Below are positions 34,305 to 42,832 of a stretch of 64,000 nt of DNA, piece after piece. Origin of the DNA: G963664225 sp964538065 (lineage in GTDB: Bacteria > Verrucomicrobiota > Verrucomicrobiia > Limisphaerales > UBA1319); contig CAZIDG010000006.1 in assembly GCA_964538065.1 (NCBI GenBank), forward strand, positions 25,538 to 89,537, in the 5' to 3' direction. The position numbers and the translations under genes are program-made. Under the pieces are notes generated by a model, which was given only the letters and a program-made list of their open reading frames with translations, was not told where the DNA came from and did not search any database. The first letter of the stretch is position 1; every line of letters begins with the position of its first letter.

Positions 34305-35378
34305 TTAGTCGATGAACATCGCGTCGCCGTAGCTGAAGAAACGGTACCGCTCGCGGATGGCCTCCGCATACGCCGCAAGCACCAGTTCGCGTCCCGTGGT
34401 CCGGCCTGGGGCAGCCATGGCGCTCACCAGCATTAACAAGGTGGATTTTGGAAGATGAAAATTGGTGATGAGTGCATTCACCACTTTGAAATCGTAAGGC
34501 GGATGAATGAAGAGCCGTGTAGCCCCCTTGGTCGCCACGATGCGCCCGTTGTTCAGTGATGCAGCGCTTTCGAGCACCCGCACGCTGGTGGTTCCCACCG
34601 CCACCACACGGCGGTTCTCGCGCTGCGCCTTTTGAATCGCCACCGCCGTTGCAGCGCTGAGTTCAAAGCGCTCCTCATGCATGGGATGTTCGTCCAGGTT
34701 CTCAACCTTGACAGGCGCAAAAGTCCCCGGCCCCACGTGCAGTGTCACAAATTGTGTCTCCACTCCTTTGCGCTTGAGTTCGGATAGCAGTGGCACAGTG
34801 AAATGAAGACCCGCAGTGGGCGCAGCCACTGATCCCGGCGGGTCGGCATACACCGTCTGGTAACGCACCGAATCCTGGCGGTGCGAACTGGTTTGTTCAC
34901 GGGCAATATAGGGAGGCAGCGGCACCTCGCCCACGTATTCAAGTGCGCTGTGCAGATCGCTGGTGCCCGCGAATTGGAGCCGCACATGCCCTTGCGGATT
35001 CTTTTCCTGCACCGTCGCGGTGATCTGGCTGGGGGTTCCATTGATGTCAGTAAACCGCAGCAGGGCGCCTGGTTTCACGCGGCCAGCAGGTTTCATCATC
35101 ACCCACCAATCATTGAGCCCATTCTCCGAGAGCAGCAGAATTTCAAACTGGCCTCCGGTCTCCCGCATTCCACGCAATCGTGCCCGGATGACACGCGAGT
35201 TGTTCATCACCAGCAAATCGCCCGGCCGCAATAATTCCACGATGTCCCGAAAAACACGGTGCTCCAGGTGGCCCGTCTCACGATTCAAATGCATGAGACG
35301 CGAGGCATCCCGCTCCGGGGCGGGGGCCTGGGCGATCAATTCCTGCGGCAAAACGTAATCAAAATCCGACGTGTTCAC
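34305..35378 (-). CDS. queA: S-adenosylmethionine:tRNA ribosyltransferase-isomerase
   Basis: A 357-residue enzyme that makes epoxyqueuosine in tRNA by transferring the ribosyl part of SAM to preQ1. It begins with the family hallmark FDYVLPQELIAQAPAPERDASRL, followed by LRPGDLLVMNNSRVIRARL. GEVPLPPYIAR, YADPPGSVAAPTAGLHFT and VTLHVGPGTFAPV are all intact, and it closes with NFHLPKSTLLMLVSA. The tRNA-guanine transglycosylase gene is not in the window. It ends three bases after murA on the opposite strand. Confidence 0.97.
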   Translation of the reverse strand: MNTSDFDYVLPQELIAQAPAPERDASRLMHLNRETGHLEHRVFRDIVELLRPGDLLVMNNSRVIRARLRGMRETGGQFEILLLSENGLNDWWVMMKPAGRVKPGALLRFTDINGTPSQITATVQEKNPQGHVRLQFAGTSDLHSALEYVGEVPLPPYIAREQTSSHRQDSVRYQTVYADPPGSVAAPTAGLHFTVPLLSELKRKGVETQFVTLHVGPGTFAPVKVENLDEHPMHEERFELSAATAVAIQKAQRENRRVVAVGTTSVRVLESAASLNNGRIVATKGATRLFIHPPYDFKVVNALITNFHLPKSTLLMLVSAMAAPGRTTGRELVLAAYAEAIRERYRFFSYGDAMFID

Positions 35379-35623
35379 TTCCGGGGACTTTTATCAGGTG
35401 CGTCCAAGGAAGGAAAGGAGGCGTTTGAAGCCGGGACAACACCGGAACCGCTGTCGGATAATGGGAAATAATGCCAAATAACAACGGTTAATAATTATGA
35501 ACACATGCGGCAAAGTTAACAATAAAGCTAGGAGAAAAATGGGAATGACGTTGAAAACAGGGGCGGTGAATAAGTGGTGAGAAACCTGGGGATAACATCA
35601 CGCAAAACACTCATCGAAAAGGA
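35379..35623. other. A+T-rich intergenic region before the dcw promoter
   Basis: About 245 bases between queA and the mraZ promoter. A+T-rich, with GTTAA repeats near 35486 and 35515. I see no gene or terminator. It should include the queA promoter reading left. Confidence 0.4.
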
Positions 35624-35690
35624 TTGACCGTGGCCTTCAGTGGAGTAAAGTGGGGCCATAAACCAGTTTGTGGGTTAAAATGGTTTAGTT
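35624..35690 (+). promoter_or_regulatory. mraZ promoter overlaid by a 10-bp-phased TGG array (MraZ operator)
   Basis: TTGACC (35624-35629), 16 bases, TAAAGT (35646-35651) is a promoter candidate. TGG triplets begin at 35631, 35641, 35651, 35671 and 35681, each preceded by G or A; only the 35661 register is empty. MraZ proteins bind TGGG-type direct repeats spaced ten bases apart in front of their own gene. The array covers the spacer, the -10 and the start site, which suits autorepression. Confidence 0.75.
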
Positions 35691-35704
35691 TTTACAAGGC
35701 TCCG

Positions 35705-36175
35705 ATGTTGACCGCCGGCGACAACAACACAAGCAACCTATGTGGTGAGTTCCAACATGGGGTGGATGAGAAGCGGCGGCTTCAGGTCCCGGCCAAGTGG
35801 CGGACCACCATGCCGGAACCTGTGGAATTTACGCTGGTCTTGTGGCCCCATGGGGAGATGCCTGATGCGTGCTTGATGGCGCTGACGCCAGGGTTGTGGC
35901 AGCAGTTGGTTGATCAACTCAAAGCCATGCCCTTCATGGATCCCAAGGCTCAGGCGCTCCGTCGGTGGTTTGGTCAGAAGTCATTTCAGGTCACGCTGGA
36001 CAAATCGGGCCGTTTTGTGGTGCCCGAGGAAATGGCCAAGGCGGTCGGGATCGAAAAAGAAGCGATGTTTGTTGGCATGGTGGATCGATTTGCGATTTGG
36101 AATCCAGAGCGGTATGCCCCGGTGCGGGAGCAGGATCTTCGGAATGCAAACGCAGCGCTGGGCCTTTTGAAATAA
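35705..36175 (+). CDS. mraZ: Transcriptional regulator MraZ
   Basis: First gene of the dcw cluster, 156 residues from the ATG at 35705 (MLTAGDNNTS). It contains two SpoVT/AbrB-like halves: GEFQHGVDEKRRLQVPAKWR in the first and FQVTLDKSGRFVVPEEMAKAVG in the second, each with the D-x-K/R-x-R-x-x-x-P signature that contacts TGG boxes. The protein forms a ring that binds tandem repeats. The upstream TGG array is its likely target. An upstream in-frame start at 35624 would run through the promoter, so I reject it. Confidence 0.94.
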   Translation: MLTAGDNNTSNLCGEFQHGVDEKRRLQVPAKWRTTMPEPVEFTLVLWPHGEMPDACLMALTPGLWQQLVDQLKAMPFMDPKAQALRRWFGQKSFQVTLDKSGRFVVPEEMAKAVGIEKEAMFVGMVDRFAIWNPERYAPVREQDLRNANAALGLLK

Positions 36176-36183
36176 GGAAGTCT

Positions 36184-36714
36184 ATGGGCTTGATGCAATT
36201 TTTATCAGTCAGCCAGAGCTTTCACGATGTGAAGGATGCGCCCAGTTCGTACCACATGGCAGAGCGGGGGTGGCTTCCCCGGTTTCGGGGAGGAGCCGAG
36301 GAGGTTGCTGAGGAGAATTTGGCCGCCGCACCAGAAAAGACAGACGCCGAACCTCAAGCCAGCATAACCGTGGGAGTGCTTCCGCCCCTTCCTCCTGCCG
36401 AACCGGCGAGACCCTGTACCGTGCGGCGATCGGCGGTGCGCAAGACGTCATTTACCCTGCCGCGCTGGATGCAGCTGGCGGCCGAGGGCAACACACGGCG
36501 GCATCGGCGGGGTTCAGCGGCCGGTGCGCAGGCGGTGAGGGTGGTGCGCAACGATTTGAGTTTGAGTGATCTGGAAATTGTCACGGAAACATCTGTGGCT
36601 GGTGCGGGACGCCAGGGTTTCCTGGGCTGGCTGCCCATCCACAGGGCCAATCCGGTGAACGGGTGGAATTGGCTGGTGACGCGGTTGTTCAAGAACGGAA
36701 GTCTTCGTGCCTAG
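36184..36714 (+). CDS. Unknown protein encoded between mraZ and rsmH
   Basis: A 176-residue basic protein starting nine bases after mraZ (ATG 36184, weak AAGGAAG before it). The N-terminus, MQFLSVSQSFHDVKDAPSSY followed by HMAERGWLPRF, looks like a conserved motif; I recall similar starts in other Verrucomicrobiota in the same place, but cannot verify. The middle is low-complexity, rich in Ala, Glu and Pro. The C-terminal 90 residues are basic (RRHRRGSAAGAQAV) and end with NLSL-type strands and a Trp-rich tail (NGWNWLVTRLF). There is no signal peptide or clear membrane helix. Position suggests a division or wall role; function unknown. Confidence 0.75.
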   Translation: MGLMQFLSVSQSFHDVKDAPSSYHMAERGWLPRFRGGAEEVAEENLAAAPEKTDAEPQASITVGVLPPLPPAEPARPCTVRRSAVRKTSFTLPRWMQLAAEGNTRRHRRGSAAGAQAVRVVRNDLSLSDLEIVTETSVAGAGRQGFLGWLPIHRANPVNGWNWLVTRLFKNGSLRA

Positions 36715-36725
36715 GGCTATTTCCA

Positions 36726-37670
36726 GTGCCAGATTTTGTCCACAACCCAGTGATGGTGGCGGAGGTGCTTGCCGTCCTCCAGCCGGGGAAGAACGGTCGC
36801 TACCTCGACGGCACGATCGGTGGGGGTGGACACGCGGCAGCCATTTTGGAGGCCAGTGCGCCGACGGGATGGCTGTATGGATGCGATCGCGATGGCGACG
36901 CGATTGAGGCGGCTTCGGCGAGGCTGGCGCCCATGGCCGGCCGGTTTGAACTTCGCCGGATGGCTTTTGATGAAGTGGGGGACTGGCCGGAGGTGAACCA
37001 ACTGGATGGCGCGCTGCTGGATTTGGGGGTGAGTTCGCCACAGCTGGATCGGGGAGAGCGGGGATTTAGTTTCATGGCGGATGGTCCGCTGGACATGCGG
37101 ATGGACCGCCGGCAGGGGCTCACAGCGGCCCTCTACTTGAAGGAAGCCTCCGTTGAGGAGATGGCCCGGGTGTTCTGGGAGTATGGGGATGAGCGGGATT
37201 CGCGACGGGTGGCGCGGGCGATCGATCGGGAACGACAGACCAGCCCGATTGAAACAACGGGACATCTGGCCCGGTTGATTGAAGGGGTGATTCCCCGGCA
37301 TGGTGGCCGAACCCATCCTGCCACGCGCGTGTTCCAGGCGCTGCGCATGGTGGTGAATGACGAGATTGGGCGTCTGGAGCGGGGTCTGGATGTGATTTGG
37401 AGCCGTCTTCGAACCGGTGGACGGCTGGCGGTGATCACCTTCCACTCGTTGGAAGATCGACGGGTGAAGCAGTTTGGCAGGCGCAAGGCACTGGATTACA
37501 CGGTGGACGGGCCGGTGGACGTGCCGGAGTTGCGCAGACCACGGGAACCGGAGTTGAAAATTTTAACCAGGAAAGCAGTGCAGCCGGGCGCGGCCGAAGT
37601 GGCCGCGAACCCACGGGCGCGAAGCGCACAGTTGCGCGGCTTTGAAAAACTTCATGAATCGCAGTCGTAA
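36726..37670 (+). CDS. rsmH: 16S rRNA (cytosine-1402-N4)-methyltransferase
   Basis: Methylates N4 of C1402 in the ribosomal P site. I use the GTG at 36726 (VPDFVHNPVMVAEVL), where homologues begin, giving 314 residues. The SAM-binding motif is YLDGTIGGGGHA, then LYGCDRDGDAI and the catalytic stretch LDGALLDLGVSSPQLD. RMDRRQGLTA, GRTHPATRVFQALRMVVN and ITFHSLEDRRVKQF near the C-terminus are all conserved. It starts 11 bases after the unknown gene and overlaps the start of ftsL. Also called MraW. Confidence 0.96.
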   Translation: MPDFVHNPVMVAEVLAVLQPGKNGRYLDGTIGGGGHAAAILEASAPTGWLYGCDRDGDAIEAASARLAPMAGRFELRRMAFDEVGDWPEVNQLDGALLDLGVSSPQLDRGERGFSFMADGPLDMRMDRRQGLTAALYLKEASVEEMARVFWEYGDERDSRRVARAIDRERQTSPIETTGHLARLIEGVIPRHGGRTHPATRVFQALRMVVNDEIGRLERGLDVIWSRLRTGGRLAVITFHSLEDRRVKQFGRRKALDYTVDGPVDVPELRRPREPELKILTRKAVQPGAAEVAANPRARSAQLRGFEKLHESQS

Positions 37671-38037
37671 AGGCGAAGGTGCGTCGGTGCGATTGACGCA
37701 GGTGGCCAAGGTGGTGGTGTTCTGCCTGTTGATCGGCGGGGCGGGTGTCGGCTACGTGTGGCAGAAGAACCAGATATACGCCTTGTCCCAGCAGAAGAAG
37801 CAAAAGGAGATACGCCTGGAGGAATTGCGGCGCGAGAACAAGAGGCACCGCGATCGACTCGATTACCTGCGTCTGCCATGGGTGCTGGAAGCCCGGGCGC
37901 GAGAGCTGAACCTGGGTTTGGGCGCCCCCCTGGCCGAACAGGTCCTACATCTGGTCGAGCCTGTTGTCGCCGCAACCAACAGTCCTTTTCAAAAGCAATT
38001 TGCAGCCCGCAAGTCGGAGTCGCTGGTGACACGGTGA
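37654..38037 (+). CDS. ftsL: FtsL-like septum protein
   Basis: A 127-residue single-pass membrane protein from the ATG at 37654 (MNRSRKGEG), which overlaps rsmH by 17 bases. A basic N-terminus is followed by one transmembrane helix (VVVFCLLIGGAGVGYVW) and a leucine-zipper-like coiled coil (residues about 45-90, ALSQQKKQKEIRLEELRREN). A short conserved C-terminal piece ARELNLGLGAP matches FtsL/FtsB proteins. Sequence conservation is low in this family, so position after rsmH and before ftsI and topology carry the call. It would recruit and activate FtsWI. Confidence 0.86.
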   Translation: MNRSRKGEGASVRLTQVAKVVVFCLLIGGAGVGYVWQKNQIYALSQQKKQKEIRLEELRRENKRHRDRLDYLRLPWVLEARARELNLGLGAPLAEQVLHLVEPVVAATNSPFQKQFAARKSESLVTR

Positions 38038-38085
38038 GACGTGCCGGAATCCTGACTCGGTCAATCTCAACCAAGCGTATCGTGT

Positions 38086-39669
38086 ATGCGTGAACCCTTC
38101 AAAACATGGTGGCTGAAGACCTTTGTGGTCCTCGTGCTGGGCGCATTTGCGGGTTTGGGCTGCCGGTTGGTGGACCTGCAGGTCATCCAACATGAGGAGT
38201 TGGGCAAGATTGGGGAAGACAACACCCGCCGTGTGCTATATCTCCCCGCCCGGCGTGGTGAAATTCGCGATTGCCGGGGCAATCCGCTGGCCACGACCAA
38301 GCTGGTCAAGACCGTCTGTGCTGACCCCACNNNNNNNNNNNNNNNNNNNNNNNNNNNNNNNNNNNNNNNNNNNNNNNNNNNNNNNNNNNNNNNNNNNNNN
38401 NNNNNNNNNNNNNNNNNNNNNNNNNNNNNNGGCATCGAATTTACCCTGGACAATGCCATGCAGGGCACGGCGGGTTGTCGCATGACCGAATTGGCTGGAA
38501 ACCGGCATGAACTGGTATCCTTCCGCGGCATGGATGTGCCGCCACGCAATGGGCTTAATGTGGTCCTAACCCTGGATTTGAGGCTCCAGGAGATTGTCGA
38601 AAACCAATTGCTTGAGGCATTTCAGAAGCATAACCCCATCAGCGCGTCTGCAGTGGTGGTTCGGCCCCAAACCGGTGAAATCCTGGCGATGGCCACGCTG
38701 CCCAACTTCAATCCCAATGAGCCCGGCAAATCCCCCGCAGATGCCCGGCGTAACCGGGTGATTTCCGATATCGCCGAACCAGGGTCCACTTTCAAGATTG
38801 TGGTGGTGGCCGCCGCATTGAACGAGAAGATCGTGAATCTTCGCGATGTGTTTGATTGTGAGCAGGGCCACTTCGTCTATGCGGGCAAGGTGCTGCGCGA
38901 TCATGAACGCTATGGCAATCTGACGGTTGAACAGATCATCACCAAGTCCTCGAATGTCGGGTCTGCAAAGATCGGCCTCAAGCTCGGTTCCGATCGCCTT
39001 TACCAGTACATTCGCGCCTTTGGTTTTGGCCAGCGGACAGGGATCGAGCTGCCATGGGAGATGTTTGGCATGGTGTACAACGTGACGAATTGGAACAAGT
39101 TGAGCATCACCCGCATTCCCATGGGACATGAAGTCGCGGTGACACCCCTCCAAATGGTCATGGCGATGTCCGCCATTGCCAATGGCGGGCGGCTGATGAA
39201 ACCAATGCTGGTGAGTCGATTGGAGGACGAGCAAGGCAAGGTGGTGATGCAGTATCAACCACGGGTCATCAGGAACGTGTGCAATGAGGCTGCGGCTCGC
39301 CAGATGGTCGAGGCCCTCAAGACTGTGACGACCACCAACGGCACCGCGGTCAAGGCCGGCCTGGATAATTACATTGTGGCGGGGAAGACCGGCACGGCTC
39401 AAAAGGCCGGACGGGGCGGTTACCTCCCAGGCAAGTATTTCAGTTCCTTTATTGGATTTTTCCCAGCGGATCATCCGGAATTATGCATCTCGGTGGTGCT
39501 GGATGAGCCGCACAATGGTTATTATGGCGGGAAAACCGCAGCGCCCTATTTCCGGGGCATCGCGGAGCAAGCGGCGAATTATCTGGGCATCAAGCCCGAT
39601 CACGTGCCGGAGGATATGCTGGCCCTTTCGCCGCGCACCAATCGTTTGACGACCGCCCGCAGTCGTTGA
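38086..39669 (+). CDS. ftsI: Septal peptidoglycan transpeptidase (class B PBP), with a gap inside
   Basis: The division transpeptidase PBP3. After one N-terminal anchor (TFVVLVLGAFAGLGCRLVDLQ) and the start of the dimerisation domain (RRGEIRDCRGNPLA), 100 N interrupt the gene. After the gap the transpeptidase domain is complete: SxxK is EPGSTFKIV, SxN is SSNVG, and KTG is AGKTGTAQ. In relatives about 110-120 residues separate the two visible parts, so real missing sequence is probably near 330-360 bases, not 100. The frame happens to agree across the gap. No PASTA domain follows. It ends 12 bases before murE. Confidence 0.94.
   Translation: MREPFKTWWLKTFVVLVLGAFAGLGCRLVDLQVIQHEELGKIGEDNTRRVLYLPARRGEIRDCRGNPLATTKLVKTVCADPXXXXXXXXXXXXXXXXXXXXXXXXXXXXXXXXXXGIEFTLDNAMQGTAGCRMTELAGNRHELVSFRGMDVPPRNGLNVVLTLDLRLQEIVENQLLEAFQKHNPISASAVVVRPQTGEILAMATLPNFNPNEPGKSPADARRNRVISDIAEPGSTFKIVVVAAALNEKIVNLRDVFDCEQGHFVYAGKVLRDHERYGNLTVEQIITKSSNVGSAKIGLKLGSDRLYQYIRAFGFGQRTGIELPWEMFGMVYNVTNWNKLSITRIPMGHEVAVTPLQMVMAMSAIANGGRLMKPMLVSRLEDEQGKVVMQYQPRVIRNVCNEAAARQMVEALKTVTTTNGTAVKAGLDNYIVAGKTGTAQKAGRGGYLPGKYFSSFIGFFPADHPELCISVVLDEPHNGYYGGKTAAPYFRGIAEQAANYLGIKPDHVPEDMLALSPRTNRLTTARSR
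38331..38430. other. Assembly gap (100 N) inside ftsI
   Basis: Flanks do not repeat each other, unlike the other two gaps, so true sequence is missing here and the stated length is arbitrary. Confidence 0.9.
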
Positions 39670-39680
39670 GGTTTGTCATC

Positions 39681-41180
39681 ATGCCCATGTTCTTAAGTCA
39701 ACTCGTGGATCGGTTGAAGCCGGTCAAAGTGGAGGGTGCGCTCGATCGCGAGGTCGTTGGCATTGCCTATGATTCGCGACGTGTGACGCCTGGGGTTGTG
39801 TTTGTGGCCATCAAGGGGCAGCACACCGATGGACACGATTTCATTCAAAGTGCCATTGACCGCGGCGCGGTGGCCGTGGTTTGTGAACGCAACGGTTTCA
39901 TCACTCAGAAGGCCGCCAAGATTCTGGTCAAGGATGCTCGAGAGGCCCTCGCACAGGCGGCGGCGGCGTTTTACCAGGATCCGGCCCGTCAATTGAAGCT
40001 GATCGGTGTGACTGGCACCAATGGCAAGACAACCGTGGCTTTCATGGTCAAACACATTCTCGAGAGCGCCCGGATCAAGACGGGACTTCTCGGGACGATC
40101 CGTTATGAAGTGGGCGAGCGCGTGATCCCCGCCCACCGTACCACGCCCGAATCGCTCGACGTCCAGCAGATGCTGGCCCACATGGTGCGGGCGGGATGCA
40201 AGGCGTGCGTCATGGAAGTCAGCTCCCATGCCCTGGAGCAAAAGCGCGTATTCGGCCTTGAATTCGATCTGGCCATCTTCACGAACCTTACCCAGGACCA
40301 CCTGGATTACCATGGCGACATGGATACTTACTACCAGGCCAAGAAAAAGCTGTTCAGCACCCATGGTGAGGGACAACGTTCCCGGGCCGCCATCATCAAT
40401 ATCGATGATGCATATGGTGCCCGTCTGGCCAGGGAATCGGACATCCAGGTTCAGGTGCATTATGGCATTGAACAGGCAGCGTCCGTGCGTGCCACCCAGA
40501 TTCAGTTGGGCCCCAACGGAACTCAAATGACCATTGAGACACCCCAGCGTAGCTTTTCCTGTCGCCTGCCGCTCATTGGCCGCCACAATATTTACAACGC
40601 CCTCGCCGCTGTCGGTGCCTGCCTTGGATTGAAGGTGGATGTTGATGTGATTCAAAAGGCCCTGGGTGCGGTGCCTCCGGTGCCGGGGCGCCTGGAACAG
40701 ATCGATTGCGGCCAGCCCTTCGGTGTGATGGTCGATTATGCCCATACCGATGACGCCCTGCGCAATGTGCTGACCACCTTGCGCGAGATCACAAAGGGCC
40801 GGCTGCTGCTCGCGTTTGGCTGTGGCGGCAATCGTGACGCGGGCAAACGCCCCAAGATGGGTCGCGTGGCGGCTCAACTGGCCGATGAGGTCATTATTAC
40901 CAGCGACAATCCTCGCAAGGAGTCCGCCGCCAAGATTTGTTCCCAAATCGAAGAGGGGTTTCGGGCGGTCCGCAAGACCCACTATCGCGTCGAGTTGGAT
41001 CGCCGGCGGGCCATTGACGAGATCATTCGCGGGGCACGTCCAGGGGATATGGTTCTTATTGCCGGCAAAGGCCACGAGACATACCAGGAATTTGAAGACA
41101 CGGTTGTGCCCTTTGATGATCGTGTCTTTGCGCGCGAAACACTGGACACGATGCGGTTTCAAACCTCGGCCAAGGCCTAG
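39681..41180 (+). CDS. murE: UDP-MurNAc-L-Ala-D-Glu:meso-diaminopimelate ligase
   Basis: Adds the third residue to the stem peptide. The 499-residue protein from the ATG at 39681 has an N-terminal UDP-binding domain (IAYDSRRVTPGVVFVAIKG), the ATP loop GVTGTNGKTTVAFM, the Mur signature (TTPESLDVQQ, MEVSSHALEQKR, NLTQDHLDYHGD) and a C-terminal domain with SDNPRKESA. DNPR at residues 409-412 is the motif of meso-diaminopimelate ligases, as opposed to Lys-adding enzymes. A TTG start 15 bases upstream overlaps ftsI and is less likely. It predicts a DAP-type, Gram-negative-like wall. Confidence 0.96.
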   Translation: MPMFLSQLVDRLKPVKVEGALDREVVGIAYDSRRVTPGVVFVAIKGQHTDGHDFIQSAIDRGAVAVVCERNGFITQKAAKILVKDAREALAQAAAAFYQDPARQLKLIGVTGTNGKTTVAFMVKHILESARIKTGLLGTIRYEVGERVIPAHRTTPESLDVQQMLAHMVRAGCKACVMEVSSHALEQKRVFGLEFDLAIFTNLTQDHLDYHGDMDTYYQAKKKLFSTHGEGQRSRAAIINIDDAYGARLARESDIQVQVHYGIEQAASVRATQIQLGPNGTQMTIETPQRSFSCRLPLIGRHNIYNALAAVGACLGLKVDVDVIQKALGAVPPVPGRLEQIDCGQPFGVMVDYAHTDDALRNVLTTLREITKGRLLLAFGCGGNRDAGKRPKMGRVAAQLADEVIITSDNPRKESAAKICSQIEEGFRAVRKTHYRVELDRRRAIDEIIRGARPGDMVLIAGKGHETYQEFEDTVVPFDDRVFARETLDTMRFQTSAKA

Positions 41181-41237
41181 TCTGGAGTACGGGCGGTTCG
41201 ATTCATCCACATACTCCGGACATCACGCCAGCCGTTT

Positions 41238-42817
41238 ATGCAACCTCGAAGCCTGCAATACATAGCCCAAGCCTGCCAGGGCCGGTTGCGCCATGGTGAT
41301 CCCGCTGTGCTCATCCCGCGTATCTGCACGGATTCGCGCAAAATCCAGCAGGGCGACCTGTTTCTGGCGCTGGTGGGTGATTCTTTTGATGGTCACACGT
41401 TCCTTGCGGAGGTGGTGCGCAAAGGGGCTGCTGCACTGGTGGTTGAGGCAGGAAAGTGCATTCCAGATACAGCAGATGTCGCGGTTGTCGAGGTCGATGA
41501 GACGCGCCGCGCCCTGGGTCGGTTGGCCGCGGCATATCGTCATGATTTCGATGCAACCATGATTGCTGTGGGAGGTTCCAACGGCAAGACGACGACCAAG
41601 GAGTTGGTGGCGTCTGTGTTGCGCGAAGCCATGCCCGTTCTGAGGAGCGAGGCCAGTTTCAATAATGACATCGGAGTTCCGCTGACCCTTCTGAACTTGG
41701 ATGACACGCATCGCGCGGCAGTGCTGGAGGTGGGAACGAATCACCCTGGCGAGCTCACACCCCTGTTGCGCATGATCCAGCCCCGCTATGGCATCTTAAC
41801 AAGTGTGGGCCGCGAGCATTTGGAGTTTTTTGGTGATCTGGCTGGCGTTGCCGCGGAGGAAGGCTTTCTTGGCGAGGCGCTCCCACCCCAAGGCCGTTTC
41901 TTTGTCAACGGGGACACATCCTGTCTGGATGTGGTGTTGCCACGGGCACGATGCGAAGTTGTTCAATTGGGCTTTGGCCCTCACAATGACTGGCGAGTGC
42001 AACTCAATCACATGGATGAACATGGCATGGAATTCCATGTGCAGGCGCCTGATTCGCGTTGGACGGGGAATTATCGCATGCCTTTGATAGGCAGACATCA
42101 AGCCGGTAATGCCTTGTTCGCCATCGCCTTGGGGGCACAAATGGGACTGAGCAGTGTCCAAATTCAAAACGGTTTGGATCACTGTCCCCAGCCCAGAATG
42201 CGTCTGGAAATCTGGCGGGTGGGCGGGGTATACATCGTGAACGATGCCTATAACGCAAACGCCGACAGCATGGGGGCAGCCTTGCACACCTTGAGAGATA
42301 TTCCATGCTCTGGCAGACGGATTGCTGTTCTGGGAGACATGGGCGAGTTGGGCCCGCATAGNNNNNNNNNNNNNNNNNNNNNNNNNNNNNNNNNNNNNNN
42401 NNNNNNNNNNNNNNNNNNNNNNNNNNNNNNNNNNNNNNNNNNNNNNNNNNNNNNNNNNNNNGCTCTGGCAGACGGATTGCTGTTCTGGGAGACATGGGCG
42501 AGTTGGGCCCGCATAGTGAGAAGGCACATGAGGAAGTGGGATGCCTGGCGTCAACGTTGGGCCTTGATGCCCTCTTCGTCGTGGGTCAATGGTCTGCTGT
42601 CATGGCCGAGGCTGCTCGCAAGACCGGTTTGAAGCACGTGGATGCGGAGACTTCAGTTGAAGCCATGGCTCCCCGAGTGGAGGGGTGGATCAGACCCGGA
42701 GATGTCGTATTATTCAAAGGTTCGCGATCGGTTCGCATGGAGCGACTTGCGCAACGGTTGCGTGAAAAATTCCAGGCTCCTTCGGAGAAGACCGGATCGT
42801 CTTCCCTCCCTGTTTGA
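41238..42817 (+). CDS. murF: UDP-MurNAc-tripeptide:D-Ala-D-Ala ligase, interrupted by an assembly gap
   Basis: Attaches D-Ala-D-Ala to complete the pentapeptide. From the ATG at 41238 (MQPRSLQYIAQAC) come the N-terminal domain (CTDSRKIQQGDLFLALVG), the ATP loop GGSNGKTTTKELVA, FNNDIGVPLTLL and NDAYNANADSM. The frame breaks at a 100-N gap flanked by the same 55 bases (42307-42361 and 42462-42516). Collapsing the copy gives a continuous protein: IAVLGDMGELGPH runs into SEKAHEEVG and on to FKGSRSVRMERL, the usual end. I treat the gene as intact, about 475 residues in reality. Confidence 0.94.
42362..42461. other. Assembly gap (100 N) flanked by an identical 55-mer
   Basis: Bases 42307-42361 recur exactly at 42462-42516, the same overlap length as the gap in rarA. 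Confidence 0.95.
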
Positions 42818-42832
42818 AATGGTGGTGACACG

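Noticed and set aside
39693..41210. Minus-strand open frame of 505 codons opposite murE
   Set aside because: Exact shadow of murE, with no recognisable motif; high G+C makes such frames common.
41238..42817. murF as a frameshifted pseudogene
   Set aside because: The break coincides with an artefact gap; collapsing the overlap restores the frame.
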